Below, in pieces: positions 16,796-26,536 of a DNA stretch of 64,000 nucleotides. The translations under genes were made by a program, and so were the position numbers. Every line of letters begins with the position of its first letter. Position 1 is the stretch's first letter. The notes beneath the pieces are model-generated. The model did no database searches. It saw nothing but the letters and a program-made list of their open reading frames with translations, and was not told where the DNA came from. The DNA is taken from contig JAAXXY010000013.1 in the NCBI GenBank assembly GCA_013334225.1, forward strand, positions 1-64,000, read 5' to 3'. The DNA comes from Chlorobiaceae bacterium (GTDB taxonomy: Bacteria > Bacteroidota > Chlorobiia > Chlorobiales > Chlorobiaceae).

Positions 16796-17104
16796 TCACA
16801 GGGAGAGAGCCTTCGTCACCTGAGCCTTCAACTGGGAATAGGGTATTGCACCGGAAGTACGCCAGATGACCTCTCCGCTCCTGAAAATCATAAGGGTTGG
16901 AACGCCCTGTATCTTGTAGCGACCGGCCACGCCGGGCTGCTCGTCGATATCGATTTTCACCACTACAAGCTTTCCGCTGAATTCCTCGGCAAGCTGCCTG
17001 ACCGCAGGAGCTACCGCTCTGCAGGGCCCGCACCAGTCGGCCCAGAAATCGACAAAAACAGGAAGGGTGCTGGTTTTTAAAAGATCTTCAAATGATTTAG
17101 GCAT
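16796..17104 (-). CDS. trxA: Thioredoxin
   Basis: This 102-residue protein is a single thioredoxin fold with the redox motif WCGPC (residues about 24-28, in FWADWCGPCRAV) and the cis-proline segment GVPTLMIF near 70-77. The length is typical of TrxA. It reduces disulphides in the cytoplasm and needs thioredoxin reductase, which is not in this window. It is convergent with the Nudix gene and lies 31 bp downstream of the OsmC gene on the same strand, so the two may form an operon. Confidence 0.95.
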   Translation of the reverse strand: MPKSFEDLLKTSTLPVFVDFWADWCGPCRAVAPAVRQLAEEFSGKLVVVKIDIDEQPGVAGRYKIQGVPTLMIFRSGEVIWRTSGAIPYSQLKAQVTKALSL

Positions 17105-17135
17105 GATCTGTTGTACTTGTGTTTATCGTTATGTA

Positions 17136-17549
17136 TCAGACAAGCTGTGTCGACCAGGATATACTGCATCCCCCGGCCTTCAGCATGGCCGCTACACTGC
17201 AGTATTTTTCCATTGACAGGCGGACAGCCTTGTCGAGTTCCTCCTGCCTGCAGCCGGGGCTTTCAAGGCAGTATATAACATGGATTGAAGTGAATACTTT
17301 CGGATGATCGTCAGCCCGTTCAGCATCGAGCCGGGTTTCCAGCAACACCGGTTCACGCTTCATCTTCTTCAAGATCGAAAGAATATCCATCATCGAACAG
17401 GCTCCGAGCGCTTCCAGAACGGTATCCATCGGTGAAGCTGCCGACCCCGTCCCCGAAAACTCCGGAGATGTATCGAAAAGGGTTTCGTGCCCCTTACCAT
17501 CGATGCCCGAAAGAGGCATTCTGCTCCTGAATGTCACCGTTGCATGCAT
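17136..17549 (-). CDS. OsmC-family protein
   Basis: This 137-residue protein has the OsmC/Ohr fold. GSAASPMDTVLEALGACSMMDIL carries the first active-site cysteine, and YCLESPGCRQEEL and SMEKYCSVAAML carry the second. This is the YhfA-like branch rather than Ohr, judged from LGACSMMD and the D-I-L-S-I-L-K-K-M stretch. Members act on organic hydroperoxides or as thiol-dependent redox proteins. It lies just upstream of the thioredoxin gene, a plausible electron donor. Confidence 0.88.
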   Translation of the reverse strand: MHATVTFRSRMPLSGIDGKGHETLFDTSPEFSGTGSAASPMDTVLEALGACSMMDILSILKKMKREPVLLETRLDAERADDHPKVFTSIHVIYCLESPGCRQEELDKAVRLSMEKYCSVAAMLKAGGCSISWSTQLV

Positions 17550-17759
17550 AATTGTAAACTGAGATGTCAGAATTGTGGAAACTCGTAATGAAACTTACTG
17601 TTTCGTCCATAAAGTTTCATTATCATGCCGCAGACGAACTTCAGGTTCAGAAATGAAACTTATAGGGATCGGCTCAGGTTATTTAAAACAAAAATAAGCA
17701 TTTCCGGATTCATTATTCTCTCTTTCCGGAACGGCCGGACAACCAATTTCTTCATTTTC

Positions 17760-18209
17760 ATGAACGATATCTTAAAAAAACCGAGAAAAATATACGTCAC
17801 CAGAAGAATAGAGTTCAATGCTGCCCACCGTCTTTTCAACCCGGAGCTTTCCGACAGCGAAAACAGCATCCTTTACGGCAAATGTGGCAGCAAGTACGGT
17901 CATGGGCACAACTATCAGCTTGAAATAACTCTCTCGGGTACCGTCAACCCGGTAACAGGGTACCTTTTCGATCTGAAGGAACTGAAATCGATACTTGAAG
18001 AGGAAATAACGGAACGTTTCGACCACAAACATCTGAACCACGACGTAGCCGAACTTCAGAACTGCGTGCCGACAACCGAGGTCCTCGCCGTTCTGGTGTG
18101 GGATATACTTGAAGAACGATTCAACAAAATCAATAACAGAGAGTTCTCTCTCCATGAAGTCAAAATATATGAAACAGGAAAAAATACAGTCCGCTATTTC
18201 GGAGAATAA
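17760..18209 (+). CDS. 6-pyruvoyl-tetrahydropterin synthase-like protein
   Basis: This is a 149-residue protein if started at ATG 17760. A longer in-frame start at 17625 would add 45 residues without homology. Zinc ligands H23, H48 and H50 are seen in FNAAHRLFN and YGHGHNY, and the catalytic cysteine is C42 in [13 protein letters not shown]. The C terminus ([16 protein letters not shown]) fits PTPS. In green sulfur bacteria this enzyme with FolE should make the biopterin side chain; QueD activity is an alternative. The gene overlaps folE by about 56 bp, so the pair is co-translated. Confidence 0.85.
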   Translation: MNDILKKPRKIYVTRRIEFNAAHRLFNPELSDSENSILYGKCGSKYGHGHNYQLEITLSGTVNPVTGYLFDLKELKSILEEEITERFDHKHLNHDVAELQNCVPTTEVLAVLVWDILEERFNKINNREFSLHEVKIYETGKNTVRYFGE

Positions 18210-18840
18210 GCACGTTCATTCAGGACGTGGCTGCTGCTGTGATGACGATGAATGCATCAATGCGCTGCTGGAAACCGAACCGTTGGTCGTGAAAAGGATC
18301 GAAGGAGCCGTAGGCACCATACTTGAAGGCCTGGGAGAAGATCCCGTCCGCGAAGGACTGCTGAAAACGCCGGAACGTGTTGCCAGGTCACTGCGTTTCC
18401 TCACGTCAGGATACAGCCAGAACCCGGAAGAGCTGCTGAAAAATGCCGTATTCACCGAGACCTACGACGAGATGGTACTGGTGAAGGATATCGATATATT
18501 TTCCATGTGCGAACACCATATGCTCCCCTTTTTCGGCAAAGCCCACGTAGCATACATACCGGACGGAAAAATTGTAGGACTTTCGAAACTTGCCAGAGTG
18601 GTGGAGGTATTCGCCAGAAGACTGCAGGTTCAGGAAAGGCTTACCCAGCAGATACGGGATGCCATCCAGCATGTGCTCCACCCGAAAGGAGTCGGTGTCG
18701 TCATCGAAGCCCGGCACATGTGCATGGTGATGCGTGGTGTCGAAAAGCTGAACTCTGTCACCACCACTTCAGCAATGTCGGGCCAGTTCATTACCTCGCA
18801 GTCGACCAGGAACGAATTCCTGAGACTGATCCGTCCCTGA
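18154..18840 (+). CDS. folE: GTP cyclohydrolase I
   Basis: This is a 228-residue protein if started at ATG 18154. Longer (18109) and shorter (18169) starts exist. The catalytic core holds [20 protein letters not shown], giving the zinc ligands C119 and H122. A later HMCMVMRGV gives the third ligand, and [10 protein letters not shown] is the family signature. It converts GTP to dihydroneopterin triphosphate for folate and biopterin. The N terminus carries an unusual Cys/Asp cluster (27-34) not needed for activity. It overlaps the PTPS gene, pointing to pterin synthesis as a shared task. Confidence 0.95.
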   Translation: MKSKYMKQEKIQSAISENKHVHSGRGCCCDDDECINALLETEPLVVKRIEGAVGTILEGLGEDPVREGLLKTPERVARSLRFLTSGYSQNPEELLKNAVFTETYDEMVLVKDIDIFSMCEHHMLPFFGKAHVAYIPDGKIVGLSKLARVVEVFARRLQVQERLTQQIRDAIQHVLHPKGVGVVIEARHMCMVMRGVEKLNSVTTTSAMSGQFITSQSTRNEFLRLIRP

Positions 18841-18899
18841 CCGGGCGAACTCTGCATCCTGGTCCCTTTAAAAAAATATCCCTGGACCAGGATGCAACG

Positions 18900-19373
18900 T
18901 CAGGAAACCGAAAGCCACTCGTCCACAATCTCTTTAGCCGCAAGCACCGCTTCCGGAAGAAGCGCCGAAACTTCAGAACTCAGCCCGATACCAAGCTCGA
19001 GGTCTTTAGGAGGTATACCGATCAGGACAATTTCACGCGGCATGTTGCCTCGAAGTCTCGCAAGACCGATCAGTTCGCTGAACCCCATCTGATGGGAGGA
19101 CATCTTGCGGTGGATAAATCCAGGAAGCTCTTCGTTCCGGTAGACATAAACTTTACGGTCATAATCAAGAGGAATGAGAGCATCGAAAACAATGACGGCA
19201 TCCCCTGATTCAAGATAATCGAGCAGATAGATTCCCTGCGTTCCTCCGTCGATGCACTGGACGGAATCAGGATAATCACTCGACTCGAGGAAACTCTTCA
19301 CGGCTTCGACTCCGAACCCTTCGTCTCCGTACAGGACGTTTCCAAGACCTATAACATTGATTCGATCAAACAC
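18900..19373 (-). CDS. hyaD: Hydrogenase maturation protease (HyaD type)
   Basis: This 157-residue protein has the family N terminus VIGLGNVLYGDEGFGVEAV, which carries a nickel-sensing Glu (in DEGFG). The conserved F-D-A-L-I-P and S-S-H-Q-M-G-F-S-E-L follow, with the second ligand His. It removes the C-terminal peptide of the large subunit after nickel insertion; the large subunit here ends with a 15-residue extension after DPCLACASH. It lies downstream of the hydrogenase cytochrome gene, separated by a hairpin at 19407-19444. Confidence 0.93.
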   Translation of the reverse strand: MFDRINVIGLGNVLYGDEGFGVEAVKSFLESSDYPDSVQCIDGGTQGIYLLDYLESGDAVIVFDALIPLDYDRKVYVYRNEELPGFIHRKMSSHQMGFSELIGLARLRGNMPREIVLIGIPPKDLELGIGLSSEVSALLPEAVLAAKEIVDEWLSVS

Positions 19374-19406
19374 CTTGCTTCATTAATTTATTTTTGAACA
19401 ATACAA

Positions 19407-19444
19407 ATGCCCGCTGCAGGATGGGTTCACCCCGCAACGGGCAT
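19407..19444 (-). terminator. Hairpin between hyaC and hyaD
   Basis: Arms ATGCCCGCTGC and GCAACGGGCAT (one mismatch) enclose about 16 bases. The structure lies in the 107-bp gap after the cytochrome b stop. On the minus strand it is followed by TTTGTATTGTT, so it could attenuate transcription into hyaD or stabilise the upstream mRNA. Confidence 0.55.
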
Positions 19445-19480
19445 CGACTCAAGCTGAAAAAGCATTCAAATTCTGTTACC

Positions 19481-20164
19481 TCAGACAGGCTCCTCCTCAA
19501 CTTTATGCTTGTAACCGGTCACGATCGACGATGTCACACTGGTGCGGTCGACGATATCGTGACGGAAAACCGCATAAAGATGCATGATAAGATAAAACGG
19601 GAAAATCCATGCCATGAGATGGTGCGCGAAATGCAGGGTATAGCTGCCTCCGAATAAAGGCACGAGCCATCCGAACAACACCCCGGTGAAACCTCCCGGA
19701 TTGTTCTCGCCGTACATGGCGAGGCCTGTGAGTATCATGAAGCTCGACCCGCAGAAAATGAAAACAAAATGAGCCAGCGCAGCAACCGGGTTGTGGCCGA
19801 CATAGTTCGGTTCGTCGGAGCGAAGGAAAAGATAGGATTCCACCTGCTCCTTGAAAGGCCGGCCCCACCATGCTGGCGACCAGGGCCTGAATCCGCCGAA
19901 CCGTCCATACTTGTCATTGCCGAATATCGCCCAGTACATGCGGAACAGAAAGTTAGCGATGAAGATGAATGCAGCGGCGAAATGCACATAGCGCCACCAC
20001 GACATCTGTTTGTACCAGACCGCTTCACCGACAGGCGGATTCAAAAATGGTCCGGCAATGTATACGCCTGTCAGCAGAAGAAGCACTGTACAGATAGCGT
20101 TTATCCAGTGATAAAGCCTGACAGGCAACCTCCATACGTAGATTTCTTCAATTAATCTGCCCAT
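19481..20164 (-). CDS. hyaC: Hydrogenase b-type cytochrome subunit
   Basis: This 227-residue protein has four membrane helices. It opens with YVWRLPVRLYHWINAICTVLLL (helix 1 and first His), then a WWRYVHFAAAF helix, and two further helices with HFVFIFCGSSF and HFAHHLMAW. The histidines can bind two b haems. It anchors the hydrogenase to the membrane and passes electrons to the quinone pool. The start lies 12 bp after the large-subunit stop. It fits the HyaC/HupC family in length and motif order. Confidence 0.94.
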   Translation of the reverse strand: MGRLIEEIYVWRLPVRLYHWINAICTVLLLLTGVYIAGPFLNPPVGEAVWYKQMSWWRYVHFAAAFIFIANFLFRMYWAIFGNDKYGRFGGFRPWSPAWWGRPFKEQVESYLFLRSDEPNYVGHNPVAALAHFVFIFCGSSFMILTGLAMYGENNPGGFTGVLFGWLVPLFGGSYTLHFAHHLMAWIFPFYLIMHLYAVFRHDIVDRTSVTSSIVTGYKHKVEEEPV

Positions 20165-20176
20165 GGCTGACTCCGT

Positions 20177-21895
20177 TTAAACGATTTTAACCGTCGTTAT
20201 CTCCTTGCCGTTCACATCGAAAACGTGGGATGCGCAGGCAAGGCATGGATCGAAGGAATGCACTGTCCTGATGATCTCGAGCGGCTGCTCGGGATTATGC
20301 ATCGGTGTACCTTTCAGCGCAGCTTCGTAAGCACCTGAATTGCCGTTTCCGTCTCTCGGTGAGGCGTTCCAGGTCGAAGGCACGACAATCTGATACTCCT
20401 TGATCTTCTCGTTCTCGATATGGATCCAGTGACCAAGCGCACCTCTCGGGGCCTCGGTATATCCGAATCCCTTGCATTGTGCCGGCCAGGTCGAAGGGTC
20501 CCAGCGCTCACCGTTGAACGTGCGGTAATCACCTGCCTTGATGTTCGCGACAAGCTGATCGTAGTAATGACGCATGAAACCTGCTGTCTGCTTGCATTCG
20601 ATACCTCTTGCGGCCGTACGTCCGAGCGTCGAGAAAAGGGCTTCTGGGCCGACTTCGAGTTTTTTCAACACCAGACCGACAGTATCCTTGATCATCGGAT
20701 CACCTTTCGCATAGGCGACAAGCACACGGGCGAGTGGTCCGACCTCCATGGGGTTGTTTTTCCAGCGCGGTGTTTTCAGCCAGCTGTATTTCTTGTCGGT
20801 ATCGAGGTGCTCGAATGGCGGTTTCGGGCCTGTATAGCTCGGTTTTGTTTCACCCTGCCAGGGATGCAGCCCCTTGCTGTCTCCTTTCGAATAGGTGTAC
20901 CAGCTATGGCTGACCTCTTCGGTAACCTGAGAGGCATCTCTCGGATCGACATCGATCACTGTGGAAAGGTCCTTGTTCAGAATAGCACCTCTCGGCCATA
21001 GCAGAGACTTGAAATCGGAAAGGGTGGTTTCAGGGAAATCACCGTATGTGAGATAGTTGCCGAGACCACCGCCATAGAGCCATTCCTTGTAGAAGCCGGC
21101 GATGGCTATCAGGTCGGGAATGTAGACCTGGTCAATGAACGCAATGGTATCATCGATAATCTTCTTGATCATCGCCAGACGCTCGATATTGATCGCTGTA
21201 TCGCTGTTCGGATCGATAGCACAGGCCATTCCTCCGACCAGATAGTTCGGATGCGGGTTTTTACCGCCGAAAATGGTCTGGATCTTGATGATCTCCTTCT
21301 GGAAATCGAGCGCTTCGAGATAATGGGCAACGGCGATAAGGTTCACTTCCGGAGGAAGTTTGTATGCCGGATGACCCCAGTAACCGTTCGAGAAGATACC
21401 GAGCTGCCCGCTTTCGACAAACCCGACAAGCTTCTGCTGTAAATCCTTGAAGTAACCGACGGATGATTTAGGCCAGGAAGATATGCTTTGAGCAATTGCT
21501 GAAGCCTGTTTCGGATCGGCTTTCAGTGCGCTTACGACGTCAACCCAGTCAAGTGCATGAAGATGGTAGAAATGCACCAGATGGTCCTGGGTCTGCTGCG
21601 TTGCATTCATGAGGTTTCGGATAATGCGTGCATTCGGCGGTATGGTTATACCAAGCGCATCCTCGACACAACGGACGGAAGCAAGTGCATGCACCGTCGT
21701 ACAGACACCGCAGATGCGTTCGGCAAATGCCCAGGCATCCCTCGGGTCACGCCCTCTGAGAATGATTTCAATGCCGCGCCACATCGTGCCGCTGCTGAAT
21801 GCTTCTTCTATAACATTGCTGTCGTTCAGTTTCGCTTCGATCCTCAAATGTCCCTCGATACGGGGAATCGGATCTACAACAATTTTTTTTGCCAT
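20177..21895 (-). CDS. hyaB: Uptake NiFe hydrogenase large subunit
   Basis: This 572-residue protein has the N-terminal nickel site RICGVCTTVHALASVR (residues about 61-76) and the C-terminal site DPCLACASH, which together supply four Cys ligands for the Ni-Fe centre. Fifteen residues follow the last His and would be removed by HyaD. IPRIEGHLRIEA at the start is also typical. It oxidises hydrogen in the periplasm, carried out with the Tat-exported small subunit. It lies 14 bp downstream of hyaA and 12 bp upstream of hyaC. Confidence 0.96.
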   Translation of the reverse strand: MAKKIVVDPIPRIEGHLRIEAKLNDSNVIEEAFSSGTMWRGIEIILRGRDPRDAWAFAERICGVCTTVHALASVRCVEDALGITIPPNARIIRNLMNATQQTQDHLVHFYHLHALDWVDVVSALKADPKQASAIAQSISSWPKSSVGYFKDLQQKLVGFVESGQLGIFSNGYWGHPAYKLPPEVNLIAVAHYLEALDFQKEIIKIQTIFGGKNPHPNYLVGGMACAIDPNSDTAINIERLAMIKKIIDDTIAFIDQVYIPDLIAIAGFYKEWLYGGGLGNYLTYGDFPETTLSDFKSLLWPRGAILNKDLSTVIDVDPRDASQVTEEVSHSWYTYSKGDSKGLHPWQGETKPSYTGPKPPFEHLDTDKKYSWLKTPRWKNNPMEVGPLARVLVAYAKGDPMIKDTVGLVLKKLEVGPEALFSTLGRTAARGIECKQTAGFMRHYYDQLVANIKAGDYRTFNGERWDPSTWPAQCKGFGYTEAPRGALGHWIHIENEKIKEYQIVVPSTWNASPRDGNGNSGAYEAALKGTPMHNPEQPLEIIRTVHSFDPCLACASHVFDVNGKEITTVKIV

Positions 21896-21909
21896 GAGCT
21901 CACTCCCGG

Positions 21910-22995
21910 TTATGCTTTATCTTTTTCATGCTTGTCTTCTTGCGTCTTTTTAACTGCAGTTACAGCTGCATGTGCAGCGGCACCGGCAGCAGCGGCACCC
22001 AAAGCGATCATACCGATCCTGTCGGCATTACTGTCGCTTCCAAGGAAAGGAACCTCAGCCAGCCTCTTGTAGAACGGTCCCCTGTCCCAGAAATTCGGCT
22101 CGGAGCAGCCGATGCACGGATGGCCGGAACCGATCGGGAAGCTTGTACCTTCGTTCCATTGGATCTTCGAGCAGGAGTTATAGGTGGTCGGGCCTTTGCA
22201 ACCCATTTTGTACAGGCACCACCCCTTTCTTGTGGCCTCATCGTCGAAGCTCCTGACAAACATGCCCGCATCGAAGAATGCACGCCTGTAGCATTTATCA
22301 TGGATTCTGGTGTTGTAGAAAGCTTTCGGACGACCGAAACGGTCAAGATCAGGCAGGGTACCGAAGGTATGGAAATGCGTAATGACACCGGTCATGACCT
22401 CTGAAATCGGTGGACATCCCGGAACTTTCACGATCGGCTTGTCCTTGATGACTTCATCGATCGGTTTCGCTCCGGAAGGGTTGGGTTCGGCATTCTGAAC
22501 GCAACCGAACGAAGCGCATGCGCCCCATGCAATGATTGCGGCGCAATCGGCTGCAGTCTCCTTTATGATGTTCAGGAAAGAGTCGCCGCCGACCATGCAG
22601 TAGACACCGTCATCCTTTGTCGATACATTACCTTCTACGGCAAGAATGTACTTCCCCTTGTACTCTTTCATGATTTTCCTGCGTACGGCTTCGAGCTGGT
22701 GACCGGCAGCAGCGCTGAGCACATCATCGTAATCAAGGGAAATCATGTTGAAAAGGAGATCTTCGATTCTCGGGTGGGAAGAGCGGATGAAGGATTCCGA
22801 ACAACAGGTACATTCCTGACCGTGGAGCCATAATACGGGTGTTCTCGTCTTTTTTTCCATGGCATGCACAATGCTGGGAACCATCGATGGTGAAAGGCCG
22901 AGATAAACCGAGGTAAGGGAACAGAACTTGAGAAAATCCCTGCGGCTTACTCCCCTGGCCCTGAACAAATCGGCAAAGGTCTGGTTACTTTGCAT
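21910..22995 (-). CDS. hyaA: Uptake NiFe hydrogenase small subunit
   Basis: This 361-residue protein has a Tat signal with SRRDFLK (17-23), cut after about residue 45. Iron-sulphur ligands include C62, C64 and C65 in E-C-T-C-C-S-E-S, and C160 and C165 in W-G-A-C-A-S-F-G-C. Counting from the cut site gives 17, 19, 20, 115 and 120, the numbering of E. coli HyaA. The two extra cysteines (19 and 120) are those of oxygen-tolerant enzymes with a [4Fe-3S] proximal cluster. A hydrophobic C-terminal helix and a Lys/Glu tail anchor it. GGAGG lies five bases before the ATG. Confidence 0.96.
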   Translation of the reverse strand: MQSNQTFADLFRARGVSRRDFLKFCSLTSVYLGLSPSMVPSIVHAMEKKTRTPVLWLHGQECTCCSESFIRSSHPRIEDLLFNMISLDYDDVLSAAAGHQLEAVRRKIMKEYKGKYILAVEGNVSTKDDGVYCMVGGDSFLNIIKETAADCAAIIAWGACASFGCVQNAEPNPSGAKPIDEVIKDKPIVKVPGCPPISEVMTGVITHFHTFGTLPDLDRFGRPKAFYNTRIHDKCYRRAFFDAGMFVRSFDDEATRKGWCLYKMGCKGPTTYNSCSKIQWNEGTSFPIGSGHPCIGCSEPNFWDRGPFYKRLAEVPFLGSDSNADRIGMIALGAAAAGAAAHAAVTAVKKTQEDKHEKDKA

Positions 22996-23216
22996 TAATA
23001 CCTCCGTTTTGAAAGGATCAGTTTATAGGGTAAAATTTATTAGACAAATCTAAGAAAAAAACTGAAATATTTCAGAAAGCGAAGAAGGAGTTACTACTGT
23101 ATATTTACCGTAAATTAACAATCGTTTAAATAAATTACAAAGAATATCATAAAAATAAACCCTTTATTCCATTTGACCTAACTTGAAGCGTTCCTTTATT
23201 CCGTTCATGGTAAAAA

Positions 23217-23256
23217 TAAAAAGGCCGTCTCGGTTTTATTACTGAGACGGCCTTTT
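23217..23256 (-). terminator. Terminator of the nuo operon
   Basis: Eleven-base arms AAGGCCGTCTC and GAGACGGCCTT flank a 12-base loop, and both sides carry T/A runs. It lies 28 bases after the nuoN stop and could also work for transcripts from the other side. No gene is seen between here and 22996. Confidence 0.88.
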
Positions 23257-23283
23257 CTGATATTTACTTTTCCGGACTGATAT

Positions 23284-24819
23284 TTACTGGAATTTCATGC
23301 CGAACATGGCCGATGAATAGCTTGCAAACTCCATCATAGGAGCGAAGTAGATACCGAAATATATCGTCAGAACCATTAGCGCTACCATGACAATCCGAGC
23401 CGACATGGAGATGCTCATGTTCCGCTGTTCAGACTGGGTAGAGTCACGCAGGAACATGTTGAGCGGAATAAGCATGTAATAATAGAGCGAGATAACGCTC
23501 GTCATGATACCGATGAAAGCAAGGACCATATAGAGCGATCCCTTGTTCAGCAGGGCGGCGAAGATCATCAGCTTGCCGATGAAACCTGCAGTGGGAGGAA
23601 GGCCGACAAGTGAAATGAGAAATACTGTCAGTGCCGCTCCGGCAAGGGGCATTGTTTTGCCGAGTCCGCGGTAATCATCGAGGTTTTCGCTGCCGGTCTT
23701 GTTGGCAATGAGAATGACGACGTAAAAAGCTCCGAAGTTCATGAGGAAATAGGCAAGCAGGTAAACAAGGGTCGCCTGGGTGCCAAGCTTGTCCATCACG
23801 ATTATGCCGAGAAGGATATATCCGGCATGAGCGATAGAGGAGTATGCAAGCAGCCTTTTGACGTTTTTCTGCCACAATGCGACAACGTTTCCGTAAATCA
23901 TGGAAGCTGCGGAAATGAGGATAAGCAGTGAATGCCAGTCCAGGCCGACGATATCCTCGTAAGGCTTGAGGCCGTGGGGAACCGATATAAAATAGTAACG
24001 GACGAGAAGAGCGAATCCGGCCGCCTTCGATGCAACCGACAGAAGAGCGGTAATCGGCGTGGGTGCACCTTCATACACATCGGGGCTCCAGAAGTGGAAA
24101 GGAACTGCGCCGATCTTGTAGCCGAACCCGGCAAGGATGAGCAGGGTCGCAAGAATCATCACCAGCGGATCGTAACCGTGAGCGGCAAGTTCCGCACTGA
24201 TCTTAAGAAGATTGGTCTGGGCGGTGAGGCCATAGATCAGCGAGAAACCGTAAATCATGAGACCTGAAGAAACAGCACCGTAAACGAGGTATTTCAGGGC
24301 TGCTTCCGACGAATTGGCGTTACGTTTGAAATAGCCGGTGAGAACATAAGCTGAAAGTCCGACAAGCTCCATCGAGAGGAAAATCATGAGGAGATCGGCC
24401 GAGGATGCCATCATGATCATGCCGATGACCATGGCGACGACTATCGCGTAATACTCACCGATACTCCTAACCTCGTGATCGAACTGATCGTCCGCCATGG
24501 TGACGATGACGGCCAGCATACCGGAGACGACGAAAAAGTATTTGAAGAACAATGCGAACTCGTCGAGGACATACATCCCGAAAAAGAACTCCCCTGCCGG
24601 CATGGCATGCTGCTGGTAGATAAAGTACATGCTACCGGCAAGCCCTATGAGGGTCGTCATTGCAAGTAAATCGTTTTTCCGGTCTTTAACAGCGAGATCG
24701 ATCACGATCAGGAGCATAAAGAGCGCGGACAGGAATATTTCAGGTATAAAAAACCCAACGCTTGCATTGAGAGTTGCAATGATCGCCTGAATTTCAGCAC
24801 CTGATGGCAGCTCGAACAT
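23284..24819 (-). CDS. nuoN: NADH-quinone oxidoreductase subunit N
   Basis: This 511-residue polytopic membrane protein is related to Mrp-type antiporters. It has about 14 helices and the family-typical stretch GAVPFHFWSPDVYEGAPTPI with a transport-channel Lys nearby (FGYKIG). It also contains KRLLAYSSIAHAGYIL. It is the last gene of the nuo operon, 39 bp after nuoM, followed by a strong terminator. It forms one of the proton-pumping units of the complex. Confidence 0.97.
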   Translation of the reverse strand: MFELPSGAEIQAIIATLNASVGFFIPEIFLSALFMLLIVIDLAVKDRKNDLLAMTTLIGLAGSMYFIYQQHAMPAGEFFFGMYVLDEFALFFKYFFVVSGMLAVIVTMADDQFDHEVRSIGEYYAIVVAMVIGMIMMASSADLLMIFLSMELVGLSAYVLTGYFKRNANSSEAALKYLVYGAVSSGLMIYGFSLIYGLTAQTNLLKISAELAAHGYDPLVMILATLLILAGFGYKIGAVPFHFWSPDVYEGAPTPITALLSVASKAAGFALLVRYYFISVPHGLKPYEDIVGLDWHSLLILISAASMIYGNVVALWQKNVKRLLAYSSIAHAGYILLGIIVMDKLGTQATLVYLLAYFLMNFGAFYVVILIANKTGSENLDDYRGLGKTMPLAGAALTVFLISLVGLPPTAGFIGKLMIFAALLNKGSLYMVLAFIGIMTSVISLYYYMLIPLNMFLRDSTQSEQRNMSISMSARIVMVALMVLTIYFGIYFAPMMEFASYSSAMFGMKFQ

Positions 24820-24858
24820 AATTCTCTACGTTTATTCTTTTACGTCACTTAATTCACG

Positions 24859-26496
24859 TTAATTCATCGATGTCATCACGACCGGGGTCAGAACAGTGAC
24901 AAGCTTGTTGATGCTTGTCGTCAGCAGACCGATCACAGGCATCGGATAGATTCCGAGTGCGATGATGATGACGGCAAGCGGAACAAGCATCACAAGTTCG
25001 CGTGCATCAAGATCAAGTTTTCCTTTCCAGTCATGGAAATGGATATGCTCATGTCCATCTGAACCGACTTCGAGGTCATATGCCGCATCCGGTTTCCTTG
25101 TACCGAGGAACATCCTCTGCAGCGACCAGAGCAGGTAGGCCGCACCGAAAACGATGCCGAGCACGGAAACGATGGCGATATTGCGGGTCGTGACGGAGCT
25201 GAAGGCACCGACAAAAACGAACGCTTCGGAAATGAATCCGCTGAGACCCGGAAGACCGAGCGAAGCGAACCATGCAACGGTTACGATTCCGGCATAAACC
25301 GGCATATAGGTAGCCAAGCCGCCGAACTTGTCAAGCTGGCGGGTATGGGCACGGTCATAGATGACGCCGACCAGAAGGAATAGCATGGCGGTGATGGTGC
25401 CGTGGTTGAACATCTGGTAAAGAGCGCCGACCATGCCTTCGCTGTTGGCGGCTGCAAGACCGAGCAGTACATAGCCCATATGGCTGATGGAAGAGTATGC
25501 GACCATCTTCTTGAGGTCCTGCTGGGCAAGCGCGCAGAATGCGCCGTAGATGATATTGATGGCGCCGAAGATGCCGATAACATAGAGCGATGCATGGAAC
25601 ACTTCCGGGAAAAGCGGGAAGTTGATCCTCATCATTCCGTAAGTACCGAGCTTAAGAAGAACACCAGCAAGAATTACCGAAATCGGGGTCGGAGCCTCGA
25701 CGTGTGCGTCTGGCAGCCAGGTATGGAACGGGAACATAGGTACCTTGATGGCAAAACCGATAAACAGCACGATGAAGGCGACATAACGCCAGAAGACGTT
25801 GTCTGGACCGAGGATAGCACCTTTGATATAGTTCTCCTGGCTTGCCATCGCGACAAGACTGAAGGTATTATTATGGGTAACCGGATCGATAACGCTGAAA
25901 TACAGGCCGATCATGACAAGCAGCATGAACACGGAACCGAACAGCGTGTAGAGGAAGAATTTGATAGCTGCATATTCACGGTTCGGTCCACCCCATATAC
26001 CGATAAGGAAGTACATCGGAAGCAGCATGATTTCCCAGAATACATAGAAAAGAAAGAAGTCAAGCGCTACGAAACATCCCATCATCGCTGAAGCAAGCAG
26101 GTTGTAGAGGATGAAGTAACCTTTGACCTGTTTCTGGATCGTCCAGCTCGACAGTACACCTATCGCAGAGATCAGCGCAGTGAGGATAACCATGGAGATG
26201 GATATACCGTCAACTCCGAGGAAATACTCGATATTGAGCCTGCCGACACCCCCGAGATCGAGATTGATCCATGGCAGGCGCTCGATGAACTGGAATGAAC
26301 CAGCAGGAGAACCTCCGGGAGCCGCAGTAATTCCGGCCATTGAGGGATCGTAACCTCGCCAGATCAGAAGCGAAATCACTATCTGGGCAAGCGCCGCAAG
26401 CAATGAAACAATTCTGATTACCTGCTTTTGTGATGATGGCACGGCAAGAATCACCAGACCGGCAAGAATAGGCAGAAAGACAATTATACTGAGCAT
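24859..26496 (-). CDS. nuoM: NADH-quinone oxidoreductase subunit M
   Basis: This 545-residue antiporter-like membrane subunit contains K-V-P-M-F-P-F-H-T-W-L-P-D-A-H-V-E-A-P-T and LKKMVAYSSISHMGYVLLG, both diagnostic. The conserved Glu of helix 5 lies in VFWEIMLLPMY. Near residues 490-500 a short His-bearing loop (HEHIHFHDW) interrupts the last helices. It pumps protons within complex I and lies 40 bp after nuoL in the operon. Confidence 0.97.
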   Translation of the reverse strand: MLSIIVFLPILAGLVILAVPSSQKQVIRIVSLLAALAQIVISLLIWRGYDPSMAGITAAPGGSPAGSFQFIERLPWINLDLGGVGRLNIEYFLGVDGISISMVILTALISAIGVLSSWTIQKQVKGYFILYNLLASAMMGCFVALDFFLFYVFWEIMLLPMYFLIGIWGGPNREYAAIKFFLYTLFGSVFMLLVMIGLYFSVIDPVTHNNTFSLVAMASQENYIKGAILGPDNVFWRYVAFIVLFIGFAIKVPMFPFHTWLPDAHVEAPTPISVILAGVLLKLGTYGMMRINFPLFPEVFHASLYVIGIFGAINIIYGAFCALAQQDLKKMVAYSSISHMGYVLLGLAAANSEGMVGALYQMFNHGTITAMLFLLVGVIYDRAHTRQLDKFGGLATYMPVYAGIVTVAWFASLGLPGLSGFISEAFVFVGAFSSVTTRNIAIVSVLGIVFGAAYLLWSLQRMFLGTRKPDAAYDLEVGSDGHEHIHFHDWKGKLDLDARELVMLVPLAVIIIALGIYPMPVIGLLTTSINKLVTVLTPVVMTSMN

Positions 26497-26536
26497 GTTC
26501 CGTATCTGTAGGTTTTCAAATTAAATAAAATCCCTC

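Noticed and set aside
25402-26091. Plus-strand open frame opposite nuoM
   Set aside because: Antisense shadow with biased composition; the minus-strand NuoM is certain.
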